DNA of 30,000 nucleotides. Source: Hypsibius dujardini. Taxonomy: Eukaryota; Tardigrada; Eutardigrada; Parachela; Hypsibiidae. Below are positions 19,741 through 30,000 of this stretch, one piece after another; positions within the stretch are counted from its first letter, which is position 1; each line of letters starts with the position of its first letter. The notes beneath the pieces are model-generated. The model was not told the origin of the DNA. It searched no databases and was given only the letters and a program-made list of their open reading frames with translations. Position numbers and translations under genes: made by a program. The stretch is from contig LRSR01003456.1 of assembly GCA_001579985.1 (NCBI GenBank), positions 1 to 30,000 of the forward strand, in the 5' to 3' direction.

Positions 19741-22700
19741 ATGGCCGCGAGCGAGGATGCCCCTCTCGAGTCCGGTCCGTCCTCCTCGTCCTCGGCAGCC
19801 GGAGCAATCTCCAATGGAACCTCGATGGGACAGATGAAAATTGATACGCCGACCATTTCCAACGGTACGGGTGGTTCTTCGGATCTTGCATCTCAGGCTG
19901 GATCGTCAGCGGGGGCGAGCGGATCGCAGGCCGGGTCGTCAGGAATGTCGACTTCAACGTGAGTCAGTTTCCCTACATGGTCCTCAGTCGATTGATTGAT
20001 TGATTGCTTAGTTTCGCTAGGTGGTCTGCAGTTGATTGATTGTTCAGTTTCGCGACATGGTCTTCCAGTTGATTAATTGATTGCTTAGTTTTCAATGCTG
20101 GTCTTCTGTGGGTTTGTCGTCAATTACTTAAGTCGTTGATTGGTTGAACAAAGTGCGGTGTCTTGCTGACCATCTTAGCGATGGCGAGGATGCGTTGATT
20201 GTCATAAAGCAAGAAAAGTTATTTATTTTAGTGCAATTAGTTATCCGTCCGTTGATTGATTGATTTACTTGGGTTTCGCTCAGGCTCTTGAGCAATGAGT
20301 TCGTTCTTGCTATTCACTCTCGCTAAACCGAATACTTTTCGTCATCTTTTTTCACAGTAATTTCGAGCGTGTCGCATCAGCCAAAGTCAGCTTCGAAGTG
20401 GCGAGATCGAAGATGAAGGAGAACCCGCCGGATTACGAGACTGCCATCGATCTCCTGGATCAAGTCTGTGTCGTTCTGTAAGTCGTACCTTCTCATTCGC
20501 GGTTGTCGGAGATTCTCATTTCTTTAACGTCCATACAGGAAGGAAGAGTTGGGCGATCTGAACGTGGAAACGTGCGATGCTCTGTACTATTACGGGTCGG
20601 CGCTTTTGGAGTCCTACCAACTGGGATCGGATTTGATGGGAAATAAAGCCACTGCTCGTAAGTTGTGCTGGCTGTTTTGTTTTGTTTGTGGTCTTAGACG
20701 ATTCGGTTGCTGCAGCTGTTCGCCAGTATCCCACCGATGCGGTCGTTCCCGATGAGTCGATGTCGAATCAGCCGTCTACTTCCTCAGCGCCCAGTGACTC
20801 CTCCATTCCCGTGCTTGATGCGGAAAATATCAAGCCAGACGGTGTGTATTTCACCTATTTCATCGGTGGATTTTCGCTTTTTTCCTGATCAAGTCTTTCA
20901 CCGACAGATGGCGCCGCGGAGAGCGACTCTTCCAATGAATCTGATTTGGAATCTCTCCCTGGTGGCGGTCCGTTGGATGGAACAGCTGAAGAAGTATGTG
21001 TTTTGTTACTTCGAATTTCGGTGTGGGAATTGGGCTTTCGACACTGTGACTGCGATTGTAGGAGGATGGTGATATTGGGGATGAGACACTGGAAGCGGTG
21101 GACAGCACGCAGGACGACAAGCTCGACGAAAGCGGTGTCCAGCGACGAAGCTTCGGCTCCTCCGGCAAGGAAAAGACCGAGGGTGATGCGATCGCCGAGT
21201 TGCGGTATGCTTGGGAGATTTTTGAGATTGCTCGAGTGGGCTATGAGAAGCGTCTGCGGGAAGGCGCCTCGCACACTGAGAAGATCCGCTTGTCTGATGT
21301 ACGTTTTGCATATCTCCACCACGTTTCATCCTTCCCTTTTAGTTGCTCTAGTTTTTTCTTTCCAGATTCATTCGAAATTGAGTCTGTGCGCCGCGGAGAA
21401 CGGCGACCAGAATGTGGCCATTGTCGAGGCGCTTCGATCGCTCAAGGTGTGCCAGGAGGCGTGCCCCGAGACGGATCGTGATTTAGCGGAGGCCTACTTC
21501 AATCTCGGCTCGGTCTACAGTATGTACAGCCTGCTGTCGGAAGCTGCTGACAATATGAAGAAAGCTGTCACCATTCTGGAAGCACGGAAGGGTACGACGG
21601 GCAGACAGACAGAAATGCTATTAGAATCGCTCACCTGTCTGACTGTTCTCTTTAGTGCAAATTGGAGTGGAACTGTTGGCTCTTCTTCCTGAAACTGAAG
21701 GTAACTCGCTGGCTGCCTCCTGATGCGGTTCACCTGTCTGTCTCGGTGTTTTGCCTCCTCTCGGTCTGAGTTCGTTTCCGATTGTCAATGAGGCTTGTCT
21801 GTGTTGTCTGTGAGGCTTGTCTGTGTTGTCTGTGAGGCTTGACTGTGTTGTCTGTGAGGCTTGTCTGTGTTGTCTGTGAGGCTTGTCTGTGTTGTCTGTG
21901 AGGCTTGTCTGTGTTGTCTGTGATGCTTGTCTGTGTTGTCTGTGAGGCTTGTCTGTGTTGTCTATGAGGCTTGACTGTGTTGTCTGTGAGGCTTGTCTGT
22001 GTATGCCGATTAGTCTTGGAATTAACTTGATGTAATGGTCACAAGTTGAAGTGAGGTTCTTTGTCTGCTGGTTTCGCTGAACTGACTGATAACCTCTCGG
22101 TCCGGTGAGATAATGGGAATATACCTCAGCTTTCGGTATGTTGTCTGAATCTGAACTTTTGGTCTGTTGTCTGAACTGTTTTCTGCCGGCTGTGGTGTCT
22201 GGTCGCCATCCATTTGCCAGTTACACAATTGTGAATCTCACCGATTTGGTGGGTTGCAGGTGCCCCGGCCAATGTCGCGCAGCGCAAGAAACTGGAAAAG
22301 GAATTGACCGACTTGAGCGACCTGATACCCGATCTGATGACCCGCCTCCAGGATACCTACGAAGATATGCGCCTCGATTCGGACCAGGCGAAGCGATTGT
22401 TGGACAATTGGCTGGTGCGTCCTAATCTGATGAGATCTCGAGTTTGACGGATTTTATCTCCTGATTTTTGTAGAAGGGAGTCAGCGACAAGTGCCACACG
22501 GATGCGGGCGTGCCGGTCAACGCCCCGCCGCCGATCAACGACATCTCCCACCTGGTCCGCCGCATGCCGCCGAAGCGCGCATCCGGCATCGACGAGGGAG
22601 ACGATGAATCGGCCAAGCGGATGAAGGGATCGAACGGTACCGCGGTTGATCCGCCGGCCGATGGGAAGTCGTCGCCGTTGACCGTTTCCACCGACACCAA

Positions 22701-22764
22701 CACCACTGAGGACATCCAGATGAACCAGGTGGAGGGGGAAAGCGTCGCTGAACCGATTGTTTAA
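19741..22764 (+). CDS. NASP: Histone H3/H4 chaperone NASP (SHNi-TPR protein)
   Basis: NASP keeps a soluble nuclear pool of H3-H4. Ten exons give about 540 residues: 19741-19958, 20358-20477, 20539-20657, 20716-20841, 20908-20993, 21062-21298, 21366-21591, 21656-21700, 22260-22414 and 22474-22764. Residues 1-73 are Ser/Gly-rich. About 74-150 form the first TPR-like pair (CDALYYYGSALLESY). About 155-260 are an acidic Ser/Asp/Glu insert, the place where family members have their histone-binding acidic tract. About 262-390 are the later TPRs (AIAELRYAWEIFEIAR, DLAEAYFNLGSVY). About 394-444 look coiled. The tail has NDISHLVRR followed by PPKR and AKRMK, matching the human NDISHLVRKKRK motif and probably a nuclear signal. 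The start of exon 4 is ambiguous between 20698 and 20716, and both are in frame. Introns carry (GATT)n and a 22-bp TGTC-type repeat. Confidence 0.95.
19965..20110. repeat. (GATT)n-containing ~45-50 bp repeat in NASP intron 1
   Basis: Three diverged units each hold TGGTC, CAGT(C/T)GATTGATTG and CTTAGTTT words. Confidence 0.75.
21790..22003. repeat. 22-bp tandem repeat in NASP intron 8
   Basis: About 10 copies of GAGGCTTGTCTGTGTTGTCT plus GT, with rare G/A changes. TGTC words are on the sense strand. Confidence 0.95.
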
Positions 22765-23100
22765 ACCGCAGCGGCAAACATTTTCACAGCTGAAACTGAC
22801 TAATATGCAACTAAGAGTCTCGGGTTTACGGCTTCTTCGTCTGCGGAAGCATCTTGTCTGCTTATTTTGCAACACATTACATCCCTTTTTCCTGATTTGA
22901 TTGCCTGTCTGAATCGGTATGTGGACTGACATGCAGCGTGGTACATTTTTTGCTGCTGTTGGGGTTTTTTCGAGTCACCCTAGTACCAAAGCTTCCATTT
23001 GTGTGTCTGCTGCCTTGCATTTTTCCTCAAGCGGGACTTGGTCATTTTCAATCATTGCTTGCCTGTGGAACGAAGTGGAACAGTTTTTAATGGCGTTTCA

Positions 23101-23338
23101 TTGGATTTGGAACTGGAAGACACTTTGTTCCAATTGGAACTGAAACACACTGTGTTCCAATTGGAACTGGAACACACTGTGCTCCAATTGGAACTGAAAC
23201 ACACTGTGTTCCAATTGGATCTGAAACACACTATGCTCCAATTGGAACTGAAACACACTGTGTTCCAATTGGAACTGGAACACACTGTGCTCCAATTGGA
23301 ACTGGAACACACTTTGTTCCAATTGGAACTGGAACAAA
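23101..23338. repeat. 27-bp minisatellite with palindromic core
   Basis: About eight copies, each carrying TTCCAATTGGAA (or CTCCAATTGGAA) followed by CTGAAACACACTGTG. The period is a multiple of three, so both strands appear open. It lies between NASP and RSKR. Confidence 0.95.
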
Positions 23339-23834
23339 CCTGGAATTGTTCAGCTGTCACGGTCGCACGCGATTCGTTGGCGCTGCTGCTCTACAAAAAT
23401 ACAGCCGAGTATGAGTATGAGAGAGTGAAAGAGAAATACGACAAAAATACAACGGGAGAGAGAAGAGGCCAACCAACCATGTCGAGGGTGTGGCCTTGCG
23501 GCAAGGGAACAAAGACGTAATGTAAAATCCCGCAAGCCTGCTCGATCGATCTCTTTTTCTGGCTAATCGATTGCGCCGACCGCCACATGATCTCGCCAGT
23601 TCTACTCCGATCGTATCCACAGATTTCTCGCTTCCGCTTGCTGCCAATCCAAACTTCCCCACACTTCCATTACACTCGTTCAAGTGTGTTAATCCTGAAC
23701 TCTCCCGTGGTTTTTCTTGGTCTACTCAAGTTAAGAATCTTTTGATGTTTCCATCTTTCAGATTCCACTGATTCAGATTCAGATCCCACTTTAGTAAGTG
23801 AGTCGATTCACTACTGCATGCCGGTTGTGGAGAA

Positions 23835-26791
<2,957 letters not shown>

Positions 26792-26819
26792 ATTGCCAGA
26801 AACCAAAATGGTCTTATAC

Positions 26820-27011
26820 GTCGCTTCCAATTCCAATGGACTGGTTGCTTCCACTTCCACTGGACTCATTGCTTCCACTTCCACTGGACTCGTCGCTTCC
26901 AATTCCAATGGACTGGTTGCTTCCACTTCCACTGGACTGGTTGCTTCCACTTCCACTGGACTGGTTGCTTCCACTTCCACTGGACTCGCCGCTTCCACTT
27001 CCAGTGGATTC
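26820..27011. repeat. 24-bp tandem repeat after RSKR
   Basis: Eight copies of a unit close to GCTTCCACTTCCACTGGACT. Two copies have TTCCAATTCCAATGG instead. It starts about 30 bp after the RSKR stop, so it is probably in the 3' UTR. Confidence 0.95.
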
Positions 27012-27274
27012 TGGATCTATATATATTATATACTCGAGATTTCTTATGTTGATTAAGAGAGTGCCTTCTGCCTTGACAAAGTGACTTTTTTGGATCTTGC
27101 CTTTGTAGTATTTTTCCTCTACGTATCTTTCTTGTTATGGTCTTCCTCCAGTGATGTCAAAGGCGAACAGTAAGTAAGACCCAGTCGTTCTCGCTCGTTT
27201 CGTCACCAAATTTGGTTTTATTTAGGGTTGTTTAAATTACAGCATGTTTAAGTTTAAATTTAAACAAAGTACTG

Positions 27275-27280
27275 AATAAA
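27275..27280 (+). terminator. Candidate polyadenylation signal for RSKR
   Basis: AATAAA, followed by further A/T-rich sequence, lies about 480 bp after the RSKR stop. The 3' UTR would then include the 24-bp tandem repeat. Confidence 0.35.
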
Positions 27281-27325
27281 TAAAAATAGAAATGGTCGAC
27301 AATCTCAATTCCACACAAAATCCTG

Positions 27326-27460
27326 TTCCAATTCCACGTCCGTTTCTTGGAGATTCCAATTCCACATCCGTTTCTTGGAGATTCCAATTCCACATCCGTT
27401 TCTTGGAGATTCCAATTCCACATCCGTTTCTTGGAGATTCCAATCCACATCCGTTTCACA
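27326..27460. repeat. 28-bp tandem repeat
   Basis: Nearly five copies built of TTCCAATTCCACATCC and GTTTCTTGGAGA. The period is not a multiple of three, so open frames here are accidental. Confidence 0.95.
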
Positions 27461-27498
27461 TTTCACTTATTGTTTTGACTCCACTGTAGTACGAGGTC

Positions 27499-27726
27499 AG
27501 GGCCCTGGAATGGGCCACTTGACTTTCCCGTTGAATAATTGATAACCTGGTGGAACGCGTATCAGATAGGAAAAAAAGTTTTGTGGGAGCATTTTTCAAA
27601 AACGAAATGATTGGACAGTTGGAGAAAGCTCACTACAGAGGTCGCTGACTATGCATTGATTCTTCGGTTTTCCATTAACTTGCGACAGAGCGCCCCCTGC
27701 CGCCCTATGGCCCATTCCAGGGCCCT
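27499..27726. repeat. 19-bp perfect inverted repeat pair
   Basis: AGGGCCCTGGAATGGGCCA at 27499-27517 recurs inverted at 27708-27726, with a 190-bp spacer. Similarity stops sharply at both edges. Confidence 0.85.
27689..27703 (-). promoter_or_regulatory. CTCF-type motif
   Basis: The minus strand reads GCGGCAGGGGGCGCT, agreeing with 14 of 15 positions of the CCRSYAGRKGGCRSY core. It sits five bases from the right arm of the 19-bp inverted repeat, between RSKR and NABP. Confidence 0.45.
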
Positions 27727-27729
27727 TCC

Positions 27730-28140
27730 CTCATACCGGTGTAGAGAGTGGAGTAGGAGCTGCGCAATTTCGGAAATGGTACAAATGCCGCGGTCGCACA
27801 TTTTTCTCTCATTTGTCGATTTTTTGATTTCAAAAAACCAGCAATAAATTGGACAAACATATGTGACAATAATTTCGACTAAAAATACAATTTTTAAAAA
27901 TGGAATACGAAAAAGAACCATTGTGGCTGTTTTGATTGATATACGTCACGATTTTGCCTTGTTTGCCCTGGCGTGCGCAGCATTTATGTTAAATCAAAAC
28001 AAACTTGCGCAGCATTGGAAGTCTTACCTCGTATTATAATATTTTTTCCCCGTCCAATAAAAGTGATTTTTTACTGTTTTTTTTCCTGGTCAGTGATCTT
28101 AAAAGAATCTTTTGATAAGTAATTATCCTGGCCTAGACAG
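27730..28140. other. Intergenic region upstream of NABP
   Basis: A/T-rich, no coding exon supported. TGCGCAGCATT occurs twice (about 27975 and 28005). Confidence 0.4.
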
Positions 28141-28151
28141 TCGTTTGATTA

Positions 28152-28199
28152 GCAGAGTGCAGAGCGCAGAGTGCAGAGTGCAGAGCGCAGAGCGCAGCG
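28152..28199. repeat. 7-bp GCAGAGY repeat upstream of NABP
   Basis: Six to seven copies of GCAGAGT or GCAGAGC end about 45 bp before the NABP ATG, so they are probably in the 5' UTR or core promoter. Confidence 0.85.
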
Positions 28200-28244
28200 G
28201 TTGTAAATTTCAACTTTCATTAAAATCAACTTCCCTTCCCTAAA

Positions 28245-29070
28245 ATGGCGGAGCCGTCTGGTCTCGTGATAACCGCCGTGCGGGACATGAAGCCCTCCAC
28301 CAAAAACGTCAACTTTATTGTGATGGTGCTGGAACCCGTGGGATTTACTCATCGCACGAAGGACGGACCGGAAGTGAAAACATTCAAAGTGGCAGACAGG
28401 TATTTATAATGTCATTCGTCAGTTGATTGATCGGTTGGCGGTGTTTATTCGTACAGTTAATCAATCAACGAACTTGCTCAATTGATTGAATGATTGCCTT
28501 GTGTTTTATTCGTACCGTTAATCAATCAACGAACTTGCTTGATTGATTGAATGATTGCCTTGTGTTTTTTACAGAACAGGCTCCATTAACCTCTGCGTTT
28601 TCGGAGAGAACGCCAGCTACCTCAAGCCGGGCGACATTGTCCGGGTCAAACAGGGATATTCTTCACTCTTTCGGAATTCCTTGACCGCTTACGTCGGGAA
28701 GATTGGCGAACTGAAACGGGTAAAAAATGTTCAAGGGGCTTTTTTTTTTACTTTTTTTTTTGTAATACCATAAAATATAATCAATAGTTAGCAATAGTAT
28801 TTTACCTCCCAAAATTTTTGTGTGAATTGAAATACATTTCCATAGGTGGGAGAATTCTGTTTCATCATATCAGAGGAGCCGAATATGAGCGAAATTAATT
28901 TCTTTCCGCAACACCAACTACCACAGCAGCAGCAGCAGCAACTACCACAACAGGACTCGCAGCACGGCTTCAGCGGCAGGAGTCAGCATAATCCGTCTAC
29001 GTCGTCGTTTCAGGGGCCATTCGGCGATCATGGCCAGCTGCCGATGCGTGGGAATACCGGTGGCCACTGA
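28245..29070 (+). CDS. NABP2: SOSS complex subunit B (NABP / hSSB), OB-fold ssDNA-binding protein
   Basis: This protein binds single-stranded DNA at double-strand breaks in the SOSS complex and has a second link to Integrator. Three exons are in phase: 28245-28399, 28575-28719 and 28846-29070, giving 174 residues (human NABP2 211). The OB fold spans about residues 1-110: AVRDMKPSTKNVNFIVMVLE (human DIKPGLKNLNLIFIVLE), EVKTFKVADRTGSINLCVFG, LKPGDIVRVKQGYSSLF and VGEFCFIISEEPNMSE (human IGEFCMVYSEVPNFSE). The C-terminus is a short Gln/Ser/Gly-rich tail rather than the Pro-rich tail of vertebrates. The ATG sits in AAAATGGCGGAG, which also matches a YY1-type core. Intron 1 holds a 61-bp tandem duplication. 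NABP1 and NABP2 cannot be told apart outside vertebrates; the symbol is the nearest name. Confidence 0.95.
28441..28574. repeat. 61-bp tandem duplication in NABP intron 1
   Basis: Two copies (28441-28500 and 28501-28561) each start GTGTTTTATTCGTAC and carry (GATT)n. A third, truncated start becomes the real acceptor GTGTTTTTTACAG. Confidence 0.85.
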
Positions 29071-29081
29071 GGCCACACAAT

Positions 29082-29301
29082 CAACCAATCAAACGAAGGG
29101 ATGTGCTAACAAATTATTCAGCGTGAATCAGCCAATCAATCAATCAAACAAAGGAATATGCTGACAAATGATCCAGCGTGAATCAGCCAATCAATCAATC
29201 AAGCTACGGAATGTCCTGACAAATAATTTAGCGTAAATCAACCAATCAAGCGAGGGAATGTGATGACAAATTATTCAGCGTAAATCAGCCAATCAATCAA
29301 T
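29082..29301. repeat. ~55-bp tandem repeat after NABP
   Basis: Four diverged copies share TGACAAATnATTCAGCGTGAA and CAGCCAATCAATC words. Probably in the 3' UTR. Confidence 0.85.
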
Positions 29302-29559
29302 GCTGCTGCACTTGTTTTTCCTGATTGTTCGTCGCGGGCGTGTATCAACTGATCAGTTGCTCGAATTTGCCTTTGAGCTTTCAACACTTGATCGTTCTAC
29401 GGACCAGATTCTTTTTCGTGTATATTTCGCTGGGAGAGGCGTTAAAGTTCCAATCCAGTCAGCTTATCACTCCAACTCTAAAATTACAGTACTCATGTTG
29501 TTGAATTAAAACTCAAAAAAAATCTCAGTTCAGTTACCGAACAGCCAAACACGTTGCTA

Positions 29560-29565
29560 AATAAA
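29560..29565 (+). terminator. Candidate polyadenylation signal for NABP
   Basis: AATAAA is the first good plus-strand signal after the NABP stop, about 490 bp downstream. It lies only about 55 bp from the opposing minus-strand signal of GLYCTK. Confidence 0.35.
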
Positions 29566-29617
29566 TAATTCTTTTTCTTTTGAAATCCAGAAGGATGTTA
29601 GAAAGAAATACTTATTA

Positions 29618-29634
29618 TTTATTTATTTATTTAA
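29618..29634 (-). terminator. Candidate polyadenylation signals for GLYCTK
   Basis: On the minus strand this stretch reads as overlapping AATAAA hexamers, about 55-65 nt after the GLYCTK stop codon. Confidence 0.45.
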
Positions 29635-29684
29635 AATCAGCGAGTCTAAATTCCTTCTGCGACCACATAAGGCACAACAGCTGA

Positions 29685-30000
29685 TTAGTTCATTAGAAGG
29701 ATCTGCAGGTCCATAACGTTGGTGCCGGTCAGGCCGGGTTTGATCAAACCGCCGTCGGCATCCGGGCCGTGTTTCGCGAAAAAATTGTACGAGTCATTCT
29801 CCTGGAGCGCAAGATGCGCGGCTCGTGTCGTCGACTCGGACCATCGACGGCTGGGGAACCGCACAGCAGCGCCACCTGCGTCCGTCGGTCCGTCCTGACC
29901 ATCCGTGCCGCAGCTGATGAAGACACCGGACGACGGCGACAGAGACGGGATGGGCGGAGTCTGCAGAGACGAGGTGGGCGGCGTCTGCAGAGACGGGATG
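29685..30000 (-). CDS. GLYCTK: Glycerate kinase (GLYCTK, MOFRL family), C-terminal part
   Basis: This enzyme phosphorylates D-glycerate in serine and fructose breakdown. Only the last ~104 codons are present; the gene enters from the right edge. Diagnostic residues are GTDGQDGPTDAGG (human GTDGQDGPTEAAG), ENDSYNFF (human HNDSHTFF) and LTGTNVMDLQ (human MTGTNVMDTH), with the stop at 29685-29687. The usual ..LSGGTDGQDG reads ISCGTDGQDG here. Just before that core the frame codes an unusual low-complexity repeat, SLQTPP twice, encoded by a 24-bp DNA repeat (about 29938-30000). It sits where relatives have a short loop. The frame stays open through it, but I cannot exclude an intron boundary there. 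Confidence 0.9.
   Translation of the reverse strand, partial: IPSLQTPPTSSLQTPPIPSLSPSSGVFISCGTDGQDGPTDAGGAAVRFPSRRWSESTTRAAHLALQENDSYNFFAKHGPDADGGLIKPGLTGTNVMDLQILLMN
29938..30000. repeat. 24-bp repeat inside GLYCTK coding frame
   Basis: Copies of AGAGACGGGATGGGCGGAGT-type units keep the reading frame and code SLQTPP-like repeats. Confidence 0.7.

Noticed and set aside
23052-23360. Repeat proteins FQLELEHSV / CSSSNWNTV on both strands
   Set aside because: The 27-bp unit is a multiple of three and stop-free; no start context, splice sites or domain.

Overview
The window looks like nuclear DNA of an animal, probably a bilaterian. Every gene I could resolve is cut by GT-AG introns. The set includes animal-type genes: a CBF-beta subunit, an RSKR/SgK494-type kinase and NASP with its animal C-terminal motif. 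Many introns are very short (about 58-150 nt), and both intergenic DNA and introns are packed with simple repeats, mainly (TGTC)n/(GACA)n and (GATT)n/(CAAT)n. I cannot name the clade from sequence alone. I saw no virus-like element, no transposase or reverse transcriptase, no tRNA or rRNA, and no CRISPR array.

Layout. 1-1397 (minus): the 5' coding part of a CBF-beta gene running off the left edge. 1398-11500: about 10 kb with no convincing protein gene, filled by (TAAAA)n, layered hexamers, a 13-bp and a 138-bp minisatellite, several GACA/TGTC blocks, a 180-bp inverted repeat, and a few GC-richer islands with CRE-like palindromes and splice donors. Those islands may be remote promoters or first exons. 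11501-13026 (minus) and 13469-13693 (minus): two small single-pass membrane proteins I could not identify. 14385-15670 (plus): MAD2. 16102-18841 (minus): the UAP56/DDX39B mRNA-export helicase. 19741-22764 (plus): the histone chaperone NASP. 23835-26791 (plus): the RSKR kinase. 28245-29070 (plus): the SOSS-B/NABP single-strand DNA-binding protein. 29685-30000 (minus): the C-terminus of glycerate kinase (GLYCTK), running off the right edge.

The right-hand 18 kb is gene-dense with alternating orientation. MAD2 is divergent from the 74-residue small gene, and UAP56 is divergent from NASP, so each pair may share a promoter. MAD2/UAP56 and NABP/GLYCTK converge tail to tail. Most products are conserved nuclear housekeeping proteins (spindle checkpoint, mRNA export, histone supply, DNA repair). 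They do not form one pathway, and their adjacency is probably ordinary linkage.

Gene models were assembled by hand. At every junction I checked splice-site dinucleotides, reading-frame phase and agreement with the known protein family. I found no clearly new multi-gene system. The best leads are the extended N-terminus of CBF-beta, the strand bias of intronic repeat arrays, a near-perfect CTCF-type motif at 27689-27703, the long inverted repeat at 4719-4898, related minisatellites near 23.1, 26.8 and 27.3 kb, and the two unidentified small membrane proteins.
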